64,000 bases of DNA from contig NZ_BIML01000001.1 of assembly GCF_004001065.1 (NCBI RefSeq), positions 1 to 64,000 of the forward strand, given 5' to 3'. The notes beneath the pieces are model-generated. The model worked only from the letters and a program-made list of their open reading frames with translations. It made no database searches and was not told the DNA's origin. This stretch comes from Paenibacillus xylaniclasticus (GTDB lineage Bacteria; Bacillota; Bacilli; Paenibacillales; Paenibacillaceae). Each line of letters begins with the position of its first letter. Position 1 is the stretch's first letter. This document shows, piece by piece, positions 46,307-56,456 of the stretch. Position numbers and translations under genes: made by a program.

Positions 46307-46352
46307 TCAGCAGAGTTTGTCGTATACTTGCCACTATCGACCCGAACCAACA

Positions 46353-46385
46353 AGAGCTGCCATTTCGGCAGCTCTTTATAATATA
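46353..46385 (+). terminator. Terminator after the GH9 gene
   Basis: Perfect 9-bp stem agagctgcc / ggcagctct, 5-nt loop, then ttataatatat. Confidence 0.8.
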
Positions 46386-46446
46386 TACATATTTATACTA
46401 CATGCAAAAAAATGGGCCTTCATGATTAAATAACAACAATCAAGTC

Positions 46447-46677
46447 CTATGATTGCCTTATGCGCTCAATCGAAAGGGATGAAATGTGTCGATTCATACA
46501 CTTAATCCCTGCAAAAGTCCCGTCTGAAAATGTGGAATCATGCTCCATATCAGCCTTTTGGACCAAGATGTTAACTTCTTGTGAAGCGTGTAGACGTTTG
46601 AAATAGTTTTTGTTATGCTTCATTATGTAGCAAGAGTTGTTACAAAATTGAGCTGAATATTTTTCGTATTCGCTCAA
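46447..46677 (-). CDS. Possible small protein, uncertain
   Basis: A 76-codon frame with TTG start and GGAG 4-5 nt upstream. The product is Cys/His/Lys-containing and has a faint HPr-like rhythm (LHASQEVNILVQKADM), but no phosphorylatable His motif. It may be a real small gene or chance. Confidence 0.3.
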   Translation of the reverse strand: MSEYEKYSAQFCNNSCYIMKHNKNYFKRLHASQEVNILVQKADMEHDSTFSDGTFAGIKCMNRHISSLSIERIRQS

Positions 46678-46837
46678 ATTTCTCCGGGTTCATACAAAAT
46701 GCGATGGAATCATTGAAATTTTACACCATGCAGTAGGGAGATTTCATTAAGGCACAAGTATGGACATATTGATACATTATGTATCTTTTGTCGATGCAGG
46801 AGCCGCCTTACGTTAAATCCAAAGGAGGACATGCCTC
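46678..46837 (+). promoter_or_regulatory. Leader of trpCBA with a perfect palindrome
   Basis: GATACAT-T-ATGTATC at 46771-46785 is a perfect 7-1-7 palindrome about 50 bp before trpC. TTGAAA occurs near 46714 without a good -10. No TRAP-type GAG/UAG repeats, T-box or leader peptide with Trp codons were seen. AAAGGAGG is the trpC ribosome site. Confidence 0.4.
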
Positions 46838-47647
46838 ATGTTTATGCTGAATGAGATCATTGCTAACAAGCATCAGGAGATCGATCTGAAAAAAAAGAAT
46901 CAGCCCGTAGAGAGCCTCAAAGCGAAAGTGCAGGAAGCAAGAGCAGTTCGCGACTTTTATCGTGCATTGTCGGCTCCGGGAATTTCGCTTATTGCAGAGA
47001 TCAAGCGTAAATCGCCATCTAAGGGAGAATTCCGGACTGATTTTGACCCTGTCGCATTAGGGCGCATCTATTCTCGGAGTGGGGCAAGAGCAATCTCTGT
47101 TCTTGCGGATGAAGTCTTTTTCGGCGGTGGCGCTCATATCGTCGAGAGGGTAGCCAACGATAATGAGGTCCATCTTCCTGTCATGTATAAAGAATTTATT
47201 ATTGATCCGTACCAAATCTATGAGGCACGTTCAGTAGGTGCCGATGCCGTTTTATTAATCGTCAGATGTATCGATAAGCCCGGTATGTTAGCCCAGATGA
47301 TTGAGCTGGTTCATGAACTCGGCATGAACGCGTTAGTCGAATGCTTCACCGAGGAGGATGCTGCTAAAGCGGTCGAGGCGGGTGCTCGTATTTTCGGCAT
47401 TAATAATCGTGATCTACAAACGTTCGAAGTAGATCTGAAACGTTCCGAGCAGATTCGATCTGTTCTTCCGAAAGACGCGTTAACCGTTAGTGAAAGCGGT
47501 CTTTCCTCGCGGGAAGATGCGCTCCAAGCAGAAGCTTTAGGGTTCGATGCCATGCTGGTAGGAGAAGCACTATTAAAAACACCAGACATTGAAAGAAGGG
47601 TGAGAGAGTTCTCAGGACTTGATGCAGCAGCACCCAATAAAGCTTAG
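46838..47647 (+). CDS. trpC: Indole-3-glycerol phosphate synthase
   Basis: 269 residues. TIM barrel with the catalytic Lys/Glu motif [17 protein letters not shown], the middle [15 protein letters not shown] and the late [12 protein letters not shown] and [10 protein letters not shown] phosphate-binding part. It turns CdRP into indole-glycerol phosphate in tryptophan synthesis. The first ATG has AAAGGAGG 9 nt upstream; a second ATG follows two codons on. Unlike the usual trpEGDCFBA operon, it is first here and is followed directly by trpB. Confidence 0.96.
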   Translation: MFMLNEIIANKHQEIDLKKKNQPVESLKAKVQEARAVRDFYRALSAPGISLIAEIKRKSPSKGEFRTDFDPVALGRIYSRSGARAISVLADEVFFGGGAHIVERVANDNEVHLPVMYKEFIIDPYQIYEARSVGADAVLLIVRCIDKPGMLAQMIELVHELGMNALVECFTEEDAAKAVEAGARIFGINNRDLQTFEVDLKRSEQIRSVLPKDALTVSESGLSSREDALQAEALGFDAMLVGEALLKTPDIERRVREFSGLDAAAPNKA

Positions 47648-47664
47648 AAAGAAGGGATCCCATA

Positions 47665-48858
47665 ATGAAAGGCTTTTACGGCCAATTTGGCGGCGCTTTT
47701 GTAGCGGAGACGCTAATCCGAAATCTGGAAGAGCTGAGCAGGGAATATGAGCGTGTGAAGGACGATCCGTCATTCCTGGCGGAAGTCGATCAAATGCTGA
47801 AGGAGTTTGTCGGACGACCTACCCCGATTACCCCCCTTCACCGAATGACCACTGATCTGGGAGGGGCGAAAATTTATTTGAAGCGGGAGGACCTAGCCCA
47901 TACAGGCGCACACAAAATTAACAATGCGCTTGCTCAGGCTATACTCGCTAAACGGATAGGAAAAAAACGAATTGTTGCGGAAACGGGTGCCGGTCAGCAT
48001 GGTGTAGCGGTTGCAACGGTCTGCTGCTTGCTTGGACTTGAATGCGTCATTTATATGGGTGCGGTAGATGCGGAGCGGCAAGCTCCTAACGTCGACCGGA
48101 TGAGAATGCTCGGAGCGAACTTAAAGCTGGTTCAACTCGGACAGAGAACATTGAAGGATGCAATCAATGAAGCTATTCGCGATTGGATCGCCAACGTGTC
48201 CGATACGCATTATTTGCTTGGCTCGGCGGTTGGTCCTCATCCATTCCCAGAGATCGTCCGGGATTTCCAATCCGTAATCGGCAGAGAAGCCCGTGCTCAA
48301 ATTCTAGAGAAGGAAGGGCGCTTGCCAGATTGTGTTATCGCCTGCGTCGGAGGAGGAAGCAACTCAATCGGCATGTTCAGCGCATTCCTGGATGATGCTG
48401 ATGTTAAGCTCATCGGTGTACAGGCAGCCGGCGATGGACTGGATACGAGTCGGCATGCAGCACCCCTTATCAAAGGAAAGCTGGGCATCGTACAAGGAAG
48501 TATGACTTATATGCTGCAGGATAAGGATGGGCAAATTCTTGAAACCCATAGTATAGCGCCGGGGTTAGATTATCCGGGAGTCGGGCCGCAGCATAGTTAT
48601 TTGAAAGATATCGGCAGGGTGGAATATACGTCCGTTAATGACCAAGAGGCATTGCATGCCTTCCAATATCTATGCCGCATGGAAGGGATTCTGCCTGCCC
48701 TTGAATCGTCTCATGCAGTAGCACAGGCGTTGAAGGTTGCTCCTACGTTGAAGAAAGATGCGATCCTCCTCGTCAATCTGTCCGGACGAGGCGACAAGGA
48801 CCTTGAGCAAGCAATTGCAGCCATTAATCGTATGAATGAAACGGAGGTGCCGGTATGA
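47665..48858 (+). CDS. trpB: Tryptophan synthase beta chain
   Basis: 397 residues. PLP-binding Lys in [16 protein letters not shown], the substrate-loop motif [12 protein letters not shown] and the phosphate-binding [10 protein letters not shown] are all present. It joins indole and serine to make tryptophan. Starts 17 bp after trpC, with AAGAAGGGA upstream; trpF is missing from the usual place between them. Confidence 0.97.
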   Translation: MKGFYGQFGGAFVAETLIRNLEELSREYERVKDDPSFLAEVDQMLKEFVGRPTPITPLHRMTTDLGGAKIYLKREDLAHTGAHKINNALAQAILAKRIGKKRIVAETGAGQHGVAVATVCCLLGLECVIYMGAVDAERQAPNVDRMRMLGANLKLVQLGQRTLKDAINEAIRDWIANVSDTHYLLGSAVGPHPFPEIVRDFQSVIGREARAQILEKEGRLPDCVIACVGGGSNSIGMFSAFLDDADVKLIGVQAAGDGLDTSRHAAPLIKGKLGIVQGSMTYMLQDKDGQILETHSIAPGLDYPGVGPQHSYLKDIGRVEYTSVNDQEALHAFQYLCRMEGILPALESSHAVAQALKVAPTLKKDAILLVNLSGRGDKDLEQAIAAINRMNETEVPV

Positions 48859-49667
48859 GCCGTATTGAAACGATGTTTGCCCGTTTGAAGGAGCGTGGAG
48901 AACGGGCCCTCATTCCTTATATTACGGTCGGGTATCCGACGGCTGAAGGCTCGGAATCGCTCATCCGCACGATTGCAGAGTCGGGCGCTGACATGATTGA
49001 ACTAGGTATTCCGTATGCCGACCCGCTTGCAGACGGCCCTACTATTCAAGAGGCTAGTCTAACCGCAGTCCATAACGGAATAACGTTAGCCTCGTGTCTT
49101 GAAACGGTTCGTTCTTTGCGTGAATCCGGTCTTGAACTCCCCCTTGTTCTGATGGGCTACTGTAACTCCTTGTTAGCCTATGGGCTGGAGCGCTTAGCAC
49201 ATGATGCCAAAGCTGCTGGTGTTGACGGCTTCATCATTCCGGATTTACCGTCCACGATGGCGCAGCCTTGGGTGGACATATTCGAGCCTCACGGCTTGGA
49301 TGTTATTTTCTTCCTGGCGCCGACGACGACAGAGGAGCGCGCGGCTGCAGTTGTGAGACAGGGACGGGGCTTCCTTTATTGCATTTCTGTAACAGGTGTG
49401 ACAGGGGAACGAAAATCACTTCCTCAAGAGCTGCCTGAATTTCTGAATCAGGTTCGTAAGGTTACCTCACTTCCGCTGGCAGTCGGCTTCGGCATCTCTG
49501 GAGCACATCATGTGCGGGAAGTAAGCGAATATGCAGACGGAGCGATCGTCGGCAGTGCGCTCATTAATCTGATTCGGCAGACGCCTCCAGAGCTCGTAGA
49601 ACAAGAAGTGAGCCGGTTTATTGCCGAGTTAAAGCAAGCGACCCGCTTAACGTCTGCTCAAGTGTAG
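48855..49667 (+). CDS. trpA: Tryptophan synthase alpha chain
   Basis: 270 residues. Catalytic Glu in [19 protein letters not shown] and Asp in [11 protein letters not shown] are kept, as is [10 protein letters not shown] near the phosphate site. It releases indole from indole-glycerol phosphate for TrpB. It overlaps trpB by 4 bp (ATGA). No terminator follows, and the next gene begins 74 bp on in the same direction. Confidence 0.97.
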   Translation: MSRIETMFARLKERGERALIPYITVGYPTAEGSESLIRTIAESGADMIELGIPYADPLADGPTIQEASLTAVHNGITLASCLETVRSLRESGLELPLVLMGYCNSLLAYGLERLAHDAKAAGVDGFIIPDLPSTMAQPWVDIFEPHGLDVIFFLAPTTTEERAAAVVRQGRGFLYCISVTGVTGERKSLPQELPEFLNQVRKVTSLPLAVGFGISGAHHVREVSEYADGAIVGSALINLIRQTPPELVEQEVSRFIAELKQATRLTSAQV

Positions 49668-49741
49668 AGAGCAAGTGCAGTAAATTGGTCACAGATCGAA
49701 ATTTAGAAGTTTAACTAGATAAAAAGCTTGGAGGCATTCGA

Positions 49742-50785
49742 ATGCGGCGATCTTTGATTGTCGGCTTTGGAAGAGCGGGAAGAGGGCTTCATTATCATTG
49801 CTTACGAAAGGCCATCCAATTGGAGACAGGCAGCGCCCTGTTTGATCCCTCTATCGGAATCATTGATCCGCAGCTGGCGGAAATCGGTATTGCTGACCCG
49901 AATTTAGAGCTGTTCAAGGATTGGGATGAAGCCAAATCCCGATTCCAGCCCGACCTCACCGTCGTGCATATCTGTACCCCACCGGAGCTGCATGCTGCTG
50001 CACTGCGGCAGGCCGCCGAGCATGGTTACCACACGATCATTATGGAGAAGCCGCTAGCATCCAGCTTAATCGAGTTGGAAGAAATTCAGCAGCTTCAATC
50101 TGCATACCGCTTGGACGTGTTGGTCGTTGCCAATTGGCTGTCAAGCAGCTTGACCAAACGGATTCAGCAGCTTCTTCAAACTGGTGAGCTAGGTCCGCTT
50201 CGCGGCATAACAGCTTATCAGAATAAGCCGCGGCTGTCGCGTACTTTAGCTAACTCCAGTCACGGTAATGCTTTTGATGTCGAAATACCGCACATAGCCG
50301 CATTAGCATTAGCTATCGGAGGAATGACAGCAGAGGTCGTCGCAGCAGACGTTGCGGACATGCGAATCGGACAAGTTCAAATCCCGAAGATGGGCTCTGC
50401 ACATATTACGCTGCAGCATACCGATGGGGTCGTTACCCGACTTAGCTCCAATCTGGCTTCGCCGGTTCGCGAACGCGCCATTGAGCTGGAGTTTGAGCGT
50501 CATACCGTCTGCGGCTACTACCCATCGGGTCAAGATGATAGCTATTCTTGGCTGCGGATGTACACGAAGGAAGGACAACTAATTTCGGAAGAAATCGTAT
50601 TTGATGATCCGCTGACAGCAGTGTTCGAAGATTTTTACAGCTATTTCAACGGACACGGCCCGAAACCGGTAAGTGATCTCTCTTTTAATGCACATGTAGT
50701 AAGAACGATCTGTCAGGCTAAGTCGTTATGCGGCCTGATGAGTCACAACGAGTCGAGTACGATCACTGTGGCAGCACAACGATAA
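49742..50785 (+). CDS. Gfo/Idh/MocA-family oxidoreductase
   Basis: 347 residues. N-terminal NAD(P)-binding fold (SLIVGFGRAGRGLHYHCL, where GxGxxG is modified to GFGRAG), then the HICTPPELHAAAL and EKPLASSL motifs common to the family, with the catalytic Lys in EKP. The C-terminal domain is the usual open sheet. Members oxidise a hydroxyl of sugars or sugar nucleotides to a ketone, or the reverse. GGAGG precedes the ATG. It begins the gene set after trpA and stands just before two aminotransferases, which could aminate its keto product. Confidence 0.87.
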   Translation: MRRSLIVGFGRAGRGLHYHCLRKAIQLETGSALFDPSIGIIDPQLAEIGIADPNLELFKDWDEAKSRFQPDLTVVHICTPPELHAAALRQAAEHGYHTIIMEKPLASSLIELEEIQQLQSAYRLDVLVVANWLSSSLTKRIQQLLQTGELGPLRGITAYQNKPRLSRTLANSSHGNAFDVEIPHIAALALAIGGMTAEVVAADVADMRIGQVQIPKMGSAHITLQHTDGVVTRLSSNLASPVRERAIELEFERHTVCGYYPSGQDDSYSWLRMYTKEGQLISEEIVFDDPLTAVFEDFYSYFNGHGPKPVSDLSFNAHVVRTICQAKSLCGLMSHNESSTITVAAQR

Positions 50786-50808
50786 GGAATGATCAATGAG
50801 GTGATGAT

Positions 50809-51939
50809 GTGAGTGTAGCTTTTTATTCAGGAGCCCGTTCATTTGAAAGGCAGTGGCCGATTATCGAGCAAACATTGGATCGAATACTGGACAACGGACA
50901 GTTCACCAATGGCCCGATTGTAAAAGAGCTGGAGGAGGCGCTAAAAATATATACCGGCGCCAAACATTGCATCGCCGTTGGCAATGCTACGGATGCACTC
51001 ATTCTAATGCTTCATGCTGCAGGCATTGGTCCCGGCGATGAGGTTATCGTACCATGCTATTCGTTCTTCGCCACTGCATCCTCAGTTGCCCATACAGGGG
51101 CAACCCCCGTATTTTGCGATATTGATCCCGTTACGTACAGCATTGACGCAGCCGCCATTGAGGAGAAGATTACCGAGCGGACGAAGGCGATCATGCCCGT
51201 TCATCTGTTCACCCAGATGGCTGACATGGCCCGGATTCGGGAGGTAGCGCGGAAATATAATTTGCTGGTGCTGGAGGACAGCGCCGAGGGGATCGGTATG
51301 TTCTGTGAAGGGAAGCATGCGGGCTTGCTGGGGGATTGCGGCGTCATTTCTTTCTTCCCGACCAAAACGTTAGGTGCTATTGGCGATGCGGGGCTGCTGT
51401 TGACGAACGATGATGAACTAGCAAAGCAGCTGCGTAGGCTTCGCATTCACGGTCAAGAGGAGGATACGCCTTATATTTATCACAGGATCGGCTTGAACAG
51501 CCGGATGGATGATGTGCAAGCTGCTGTTCTTTCGGCACGGCTTAGTTCCCTGCAGCACGATATCGCCCGCCGCGCATGGCTAGCTTCCTTGTATGATCAG
51601 GAACTGGCAAAAATTCCGCAGGTTACTCCGCCGTCCATCAAGCAACGGACGGATGCTGCAAATCCCGTCTATTACGTGTACCTGATCGAAGCGGAAAACC
51701 GCGATCAGCTGGTGTCTTATCTCAGCGAGCTTGGCATTGGTACGGAAGTGTACTACCCAATCCCGCTCCATCTGCAGCCTTGCTTTGCACAGCTTGGCTA
51801 CAAGACAGGAGATATGCCGGTTGCTGAACGGGCTGCCCGTCGTGCTGTCGGACTGCCGTTATATCCAGATTTGATGGATGAACAGGTCATGGAAGTATGC
51901 CGTGCAATACGGAGCTTTTACGAAGGCGGGGTGCTATGA
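50809..51939 (+). CDS. DegT/DnrJ/EryC1 aminotransferase (first copy)
   Basis: 376 residues. PLP aldolase-fold aminotransferase of the sugar aminotransferase class: GNATDALILML, LEDSAEGIG and the PLP Lys186 in SFFPTKTLGAIGD. The family transfers an amino group, usually from Glu, to a keto sugar. The start is GTG 50809 after a GAGGTGATG-type site. Its last 4 bases overlap the next gene, a paralogue with the same length and motifs. Confidence 0.92.
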   Translation: MSVAFYSGARSFERQWPIIEQTLDRILDNGQFTNGPIVKELEEALKIYTGAKHCIAVGNATDALILMLHAAGIGPGDEVIVPCYSFFATASSVAHTGATPVFCDIDPVTYSIDAAAIEEKITERTKAIMPVHLFTQMADMARIREVARKYNLLVLEDSAEGIGMFCEGKHAGLLGDCGVISFFPTKTLGAIGDAGLLLTNDDELAKQLRRLRIHGQEEDTPYIYHRIGLNSRMDDVQAAVLSARLSSLQHDIARRAWLASLYDQELAKIPQVTPPSIKQRTDAANPVYYVYLIEAENRDQLVSYLSELGIGTEVYYPIPLHLQPCFAQLGYKTGDMPVAERAARRAVGLPLYPDLMDEQVMEVCRAIRSFYEGGVL

Positions 51940-53066
51940 TGAAGATTCCTTTTTTTAATTATCCGTTAAGATATGCTTCGGATCGCGAGGCGATCAAAGA
52001 AATTGTCTATCGCGTCGGCACATCCGACAACTTCATTTTGAAGGAGCATGTGCAGGAGCTAGAAGAACGCATAGGTCAGTATACGAAGGCTAAGCATGTC
52101 ATTGCTGTTGCGAATGGAACGGCCGCCCTGACGATTTTGCTGCGCGCAATGGGGGTTGGACCAGGTGTTGATGTGCTTACGCCGGCCTTTTCCTTTATCT
52201 CGACGGCTAGCACGATTTCGCTGCTGGGGGGCCGTCCCGTCTTTGTTGATGTTGATCCGAAGATGGGGATGATGGACCCGGAAGATCTCGAAGCTCGAAT
52301 TACGCCAGCAAGTAAGGTCGTCATTCCGACTCATCTGTTCTCCGTAATGGCGGACATGGAGAGAATAGCACAAGTCGCAGAGCGGCATCAGCTTACGATT
52401 CTGGAGGACAGTGCTGTGTCGCTCGGTGCAAGTGTGAACGGTACAATGGCCGGTACATTAGGCGATGCGGGACTGTATTCCTTCTTCCCGGCGAAGTCTC
52501 TTGGCGGAATCGGTGATGGAGCCGTCATCGTGACAAATAACGATGAGCTTGGTCGAACAAGCCGTATGCTGCGCAATCACGGTCAGGACGGCATTCACCG
52601 TTTCCTCCATCACAAACTCGGGTACAACATGCGGATGGATGAAACGGTAGCCGGTTATCTGTTGCACAAATTCCAGCGCTACGAACAGCTTCTACAGCGC
52701 AGGAGAGAGATTGCTTCGCGCTATCATGCAGCATTCGCGGAGTGGTCTTCTCAAATCAAAATCGTAACCGATAACCATGACTCCCGAGTGTATTACACGT
52801 ATGTCATTCAAGCCGAGCATCGCGATGATCTGCAAAGAAGCTTGGCCGAACAGGGCATTGAGACGCAAATTTACTATCCGCTGGCGCTTCCGCTTCAGCC
52901 GGCATTCTCATATCTTGGGCACAAAGAAGGCGAGTTCCCGAACGCCGAGGCCATTACCAAGAGCTCTCTCGCACTCCCGTTGTATCCGGAAATGCCAGAT
53001 GACCATGTCGAGCAAGTTATCGAAGCGGTGATCGGCTTCTATACGAAGGTTAAAGTCCATGCCTAA
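51936..53066 (+). CDS. DegT/DnrJ/EryC1 aminotransferase (second copy)
   Basis: 376 residues from ATG 51936, overlapping the previous stop; a longer in-frame start at 51897 would run inside the upstream gene. PLP Lys187 in SFFPAKSLGGIGDG, with LEDSAVSLGA and the helix after GNTAAL-like NGTAALTILL. It is clearly a paralogue of the first copy (similar NH2-terminal half and same end LALPLYPEM), but diverged enough to suggest a different substrate or a heterodimer. It overlaps the next gene by 8 bp. Confidence 0.92.
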   Translation: MMKIPFFNYPLRYASDREAIKEIVYRVGTSDNFILKEHVQELEERIGQYTKAKHVIAVANGTAALTILLRAMGVGPGVDVLTPAFSFISTASTISLLGGRPVFVDVDPKMGMMDPEDLEARITPASKVVIPTHLFSVMADMERIAQVAERHQLTILEDSAVSLGASVNGTMAGTLGDAGLYSFFPAKSLGGIGDGAVIVTNNDELGRTSRMLRNHGQDGIHRFLHHKLGYNMRMDETVAGYLLHKFQRYEQLLQRRREIASRYHAAFAEWSSQIKIVTDNHDSRVYYTYVIQAEHRDDLQRSLAEQGIETQIYYPLALPLQPAFSYLGHKEGEFPNAEAITKSSLALPLYPEMPDDHVEQVIEAVIGFYTKVKVHA

Positions 53067-53979
53067 CCCGTATCGCATCGAGTTGTCCGGACTGGGGGAC
53101 GAAGCCGGTGCTTCACTGGAAGCTCAACTGCATACTCACTTGGAGCTGGGATGGAACGAGATTGAGCTGCGATCAGCAAATGGACAAGCGTTCTCCGAAT
53201 GGGACACTGCTTTCTACCGCCAGGCTTGCCGTGCATTGAGTGCTTCCGGTGTGCGCGTTACCGCGGTAGCCTCACGTATCGCCAATTGGGAGCGGCCGAT
53301 TACCGGCGATTTCGAGTCGGATATGGAGGAGCTCAAACGTGCAGCCGACAAAATGCGTGCAATCGGTGCGCGATATATCCGGGTTATGTCATATCCGAAT
53401 GACGGTTTGCCGGAAGAGGAATGGAAGGCAAGGGTATTGGACCGCTTTCATCGATTGACTGACGCGGCGAAGGATGAAGGTGTCGTTCTGCTCCATGAAA
53501 ATTGCTCAGGCTGGGCGGGAACGAATCCCGACAATGCTCTTGAGCTTGTGGAGACTATTCGAAGCCCTTATCTGCGGTTAATGTTTGATACCGGGAACGG
53601 GATTGCTTACCGTTACAATACTTTAGCCTATTTGAAGCGGGTATGGCCATACGTCGAGCACGTACACATCAAGGACGGTACATTACATGGCGAGGAGGCG
53701 GTATATAGTTTTCCCGGCGAGGGTGCTTCACAGGTGCGGGAATGTCTGCTTTGGCTATTGGACCACGGGTATAACGGCATTCTAGCGATTGAGCCGCATC
53801 TTCATCTCATTCCGCATTTGAAGCAGACCGGTGAGGGAGCAGACCTAAGCGGCTCGTATATTGCCTATGGACGTCGATTGGAACAGCTGCTCGAAGAGCT
53901 GTACATGACTTATGGCCCACGACATGTAAGCATGGACTCAACGGCTGCACTTCAAGAAGAAAGGCAGGTCAACCGATGA
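53059..53979 (+). CDS. Sugar phosphate isomerase/epimerase-like (xylose isomerase-type TIM barrel)
   Basis: 306 residues. Metal-ligand motifs of the AP-endonuclease-2/xylose isomerase superfamily: VVLLHENCSGWAG (Glu), LRLMFDTGNGIAY (Asp), HVHIKDG (His) and LAIEPHLHLI (Glu). Members isomerise or epimerise sugars and keto-acids such as inosose; some act as dehydratases. Overlaps its neighbours by 8 and 4 bp, so it is co-translated with them. The exact substrate is unknown. Confidence 0.87.
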   Translation: MPNPYRIELSGLGDEAGASLEAQLHTHLELGWNEIELRSANGQAFSEWDTAFYRQACRALSASGVRVTAVASRIANWERPITGDFESDMEELKRAADKMRAIGARYIRVMSYPNDGLPEEEWKARVLDRFHRLTDAAKDEGVVLLHENCSGWAGTNPDNALELVETIRSPYLRLMFDTGNGIAYRYNTLAYLKRVWPYVEHVHIKDGTLHGEEAVYSFPGEGASQVRECLLWLLDHGYNGILAIEPHLHLIPHLKQTGEGADLSGSYIAYGRRLEQLLEELYMTYGPRHVSMDSTAALQEERQVNR

Positions 53980-55313
53980 AGGAAGGAGCTCAAGAACGGC
54001 TCGTTACGGCTGAGTATGTCGATTTGCTCATGAAGCTGCTGCAGACGAATACCGTTTCGCCCATGGAGACCGGAGAGCCATCCGAGCTGGCGGCAGCGAT
54101 GGACTTGTATGCACGATTTGCCGCAGAACGGTTGAACGGCGAGGTTGTCTATTACAAAGCGCCGCAGCCTGAGGAAATCGACAGCTTCTACATGCCTGTA
54201 AGTGTACAGGAGTGTGCCGATCGAATGGGACCTAGCTTCTGGGAATCTCAGCCGAGCATGGTGATAAGGCTTGGCCCGAAGCGGCCCATGACGCATACTT
54301 TAATGTTTAATTTTCATATGGATACCGTCGCTGGTTCATTCCCCGTCTCCTTTGACGGGGAACGATTTATCGGACGGGGCGCTGTCGATATGAAAGGTCC
54401 GGCAGTTGCTTTGCTTGCCGGCCTGGAAGGAGCGATTAATGAACATCCGGCGTTAACTGATAACCTTAGTATCCTGATTCAATGTGTCAGCGGAGAGGAA
54501 GGAGGAGCGATGGGGGTCTATGGCACGAAGCTGCTGGCGGATCATGGCTACATTGGCAGCCTGAACCTGTTTGCTGAGCCTTCCGCCGGGGTTTATTTTG
54601 ACAAGTCCACCACCTCCATGACAGCCCGAATTGAAGTCCTCGGTATCGATGCGACCGATGATGCGCCGCATCTGGGACATAACGCTACGCTTCTGCTTGG
54701 CTACTTGGCTCAGCGATTGTTGACCGAGCTTTCTCCAACAATTACGGAAGAGGGAGGCAAAATGTGTCTGGCAGGACTCCATACCGGCACCATGCACAAT
54801 AAAGTGTACGGAACCGGCCGGATGCTTATCAATTTCGCGTATACCTCGACGGAGAGCGGGCAACGGATTCGAACGATGACCGAGCAAGCATTCGCGCTGT
54901 TGCTCGATCAATTCGCTGAACAATATCAAGACAATCCGTTCAGTCGATTGACGGCGGAAGCAGCCAGCGACATATGTAAGCTTACTTGGCTTAAGCAAGG
55001 GCTGCCCGTGTTAAATAACCGCAGCGAGGCGTGGGAAGGCTTCCTCGCCGGGCTTGGCTGGCAGCGGAACCCAGAGAAGCTTGAGGACAATGCTTTTACA
55101 TGTGATGCGATGTGGGCACAACGGGAGGATACTTACACGATCGTCTTCGGACCTGGAAGCTTAAGCGCGAATCTTGCCCATGCCGAGGGAGAATTTATTA
55201 CGATTACAGAGATGGAGCAGTATGCGAGCGAAATAATGAAGCTGCTCATCGCTTGCGGCGCGGGACATCCGAAGCTCGCATTGCTCGGAAGGAAGGGAGA
55301 GACCGTAACATGA
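53976..55313 (+). CDS. M20-family metallopeptidase/deacylase
   Basis: 445 residues. All zinc ligands are visible: FNFHMDTVAGSF, GRGAVDMKGPAVAL, CVSGEEGGAM, FAEPSAG, and the C-terminal LAHAEGEF. The dimerisation lid domain lies between about 210 and 330. Relatives are ArgE/DapE deacylases, carboxypeptidases and aminoacylases. In a cluster with ATP-grasp ligases it could remove a protecting acyl or aminoacyl group, or hydrolyse the product for self-protection (inference). Overlaps both neighbours as ATGA. Confidence 0.88.
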   Translation: MKEGAQERLVTAEYVDLLMKLLQTNTVSPMETGEPSELAAAMDLYARFAAERLNGEVVYYKAPQPEEIDSFYMPVSVQECADRMGPSFWESQPSMVIRLGPKRPMTHTLMFNFHMDTVAGSFPVSFDGERFIGRGAVDMKGPAVALLAGLEGAINEHPALTDNLSILIQCVSGEEGGAMGVYGTKLLADHGYIGSLNLFAEPSAGVYFDKSTTSMTARIEVLGIDATDDAPHLGHNATLLLGYLAQRLLTELSPTITEEGGKMCLAGLHTGTMHNKVYGTGRMLINFAYTSTESGQRIRTMTEQAFALLLDQFAEQYQDNPFSRLTAEAASDICKLTWLKQGLPVLNNRSEAWEGFLAGLGWQRNPEKLEDNAFTCDAMWAQREDTYTIVFGPGSLSANLAHAEGEFITITEMEQYASEIMKLLIACGAGHPKLALLGRKGETVT

Positions 55314-56419
55314 GTCATGAGGTTAGAGTAGAGCGGAAAGAGCTAAGGCGATTTATTGAGCACGTATTTGCAGCTTGCGGTGTTTCAGAGGAACATAGCC
55401 GCACAGCAGCGGATGTGCTGTGCTATGCGGATGAGGCAGGGTTTGATACCCATGGCGTTGCGAATTTAGAACGGATTTATGTAACGAAGCTGCAAGGAGG
55501 GCGGATTAACCCAACTGCTGAATTTATGATCGTCTCTGAGACTCCCGGGATTGCAGTGATGGACGCAGGACAAGGGCTCGGGCTGGTCGCCGGCGTTCAC
55601 GCGATGAATCTAGCCATCGCTAAGGCACGTCAGGTCGGGGTCGGATGCGTAGCGGTTCGCAATTCGTCCCATTTCGGCGGGGCCGGTTATTACGTAAAGC
55701 AAGCGCTTGAAGCGGGAATGATCGGCATTGCGATGAGCAACTTAGGAGCACAGACGATTGCAAGGCCTTTGAACGGTACGGTGAACATGCTTGGCTCGAA
55801 CCCGATTTCCATGAGCGCACCTGCTGACAGTCTACCGCCCTTCGTGCTGGAAATGGGCACGACCGTCGTTGCCACCGGTAAGGTGCTTGCCGCCAAGCGC
55901 AAGGGAGAATCGATACCGGAAGGATGGCTGGTCGACGATAACGGCAAGCCGGTTACCGATCCAGAAGCTTACTATAACGGAACAGGGCACATCCAAATGC
56001 TAGGGGGATCTTTAGAAACAGGCGGGGCCAAAGGATACGGTCTAGCCGTCATGGTTGATATTCTTTGTGGAGCACTATCCGGCGCGAAAATGGGGCCTGA
56101 TCCAAGCCTGCTGGACCCTAACAATGCTAATGCAGGTAAAGTAGACGACGATGTAGGCCACTTCTTCCTGGCACTTGATGTGGCCGCTTTCCGCCCATTG
56201 AAAGAATTTCAATCCTCAATGGATACCATGCTGCAAGCTTTGCTTTCATGCCCAACGAGCTCACCGGAGAAGAAGGTCGTATATGCGGGCTATCCGGAAG
56301 CGATGCATCAGAAGAACAGCAATTCGATTGCCATTCATCAGCAGCTGTTTGAATCTCTTGAAGAATTGGCAAGCCGCTTAAATATCCCTTCATTAGCCTA
56401 TTCAATGTCCATCTCATAA
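55310..56419 (+). CDS. LDH2/malate dehydrogenase-type oxidoreductase
   Basis: 369 residues from ATG 55310, which overlaps the previous stop as ATGA; GGAAGGGAGAG is the ribosome site. Family marks: FDTHGVANLERIYV, VRNSSHFGGAGYYVKQAL with the catalytic His, NPISMSAPAD and GGAKGYGLAVMVDILC. LDH2 enzymes reduce 2-keto acids or cyclic imines (delta1-piperideine/pyrroline-2-carboxylate) with NAD(P)H. In this cluster it may make a hydroxy or imino acid building block. Confidence 0.88.
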   Translation: MSHEVRVERKELRRFIEHVFAACGVSEEHSRTAADVLCYADEAGFDTHGVANLERIYVTKLQGGRINPTAEFMIVSETPGIAVMDAGQGLGLVAGVHAMNLAIAKARQVGVGCVAVRNSSHFGGAGYYVKQALEAGMIGIAMSNLGAQTIARPLNGTVNMLGSNPISMSAPADSLPPFVLEMGTTVVATGKVLAAKRKGESIPEGWLVDDNGKPVTDPEAYYNGTGHIQMLGGSLETGGAKGYGLAVMVDILCGALSGAKMGPDPSLLDPNNANAGKVDDDVGHFFLALDVAAFRPLKEFQSSMDTMLQALLSCPTSSPEKKVVYAGYPEAMHQKNSNSIAIHQQLFESLEELASRLNIPSLAYSMSIS

Positions 56420-56456
56420 CAGTGTTCAACAATACGACTATAAAAGGAGGAAATTC

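Noticed and set aside
46447-46677. HPr-family phosphocarrier
   Set aside because: Only a faint resemblance; the active-site His motif is absent. Kept as a low-confidence hypothetical gene.
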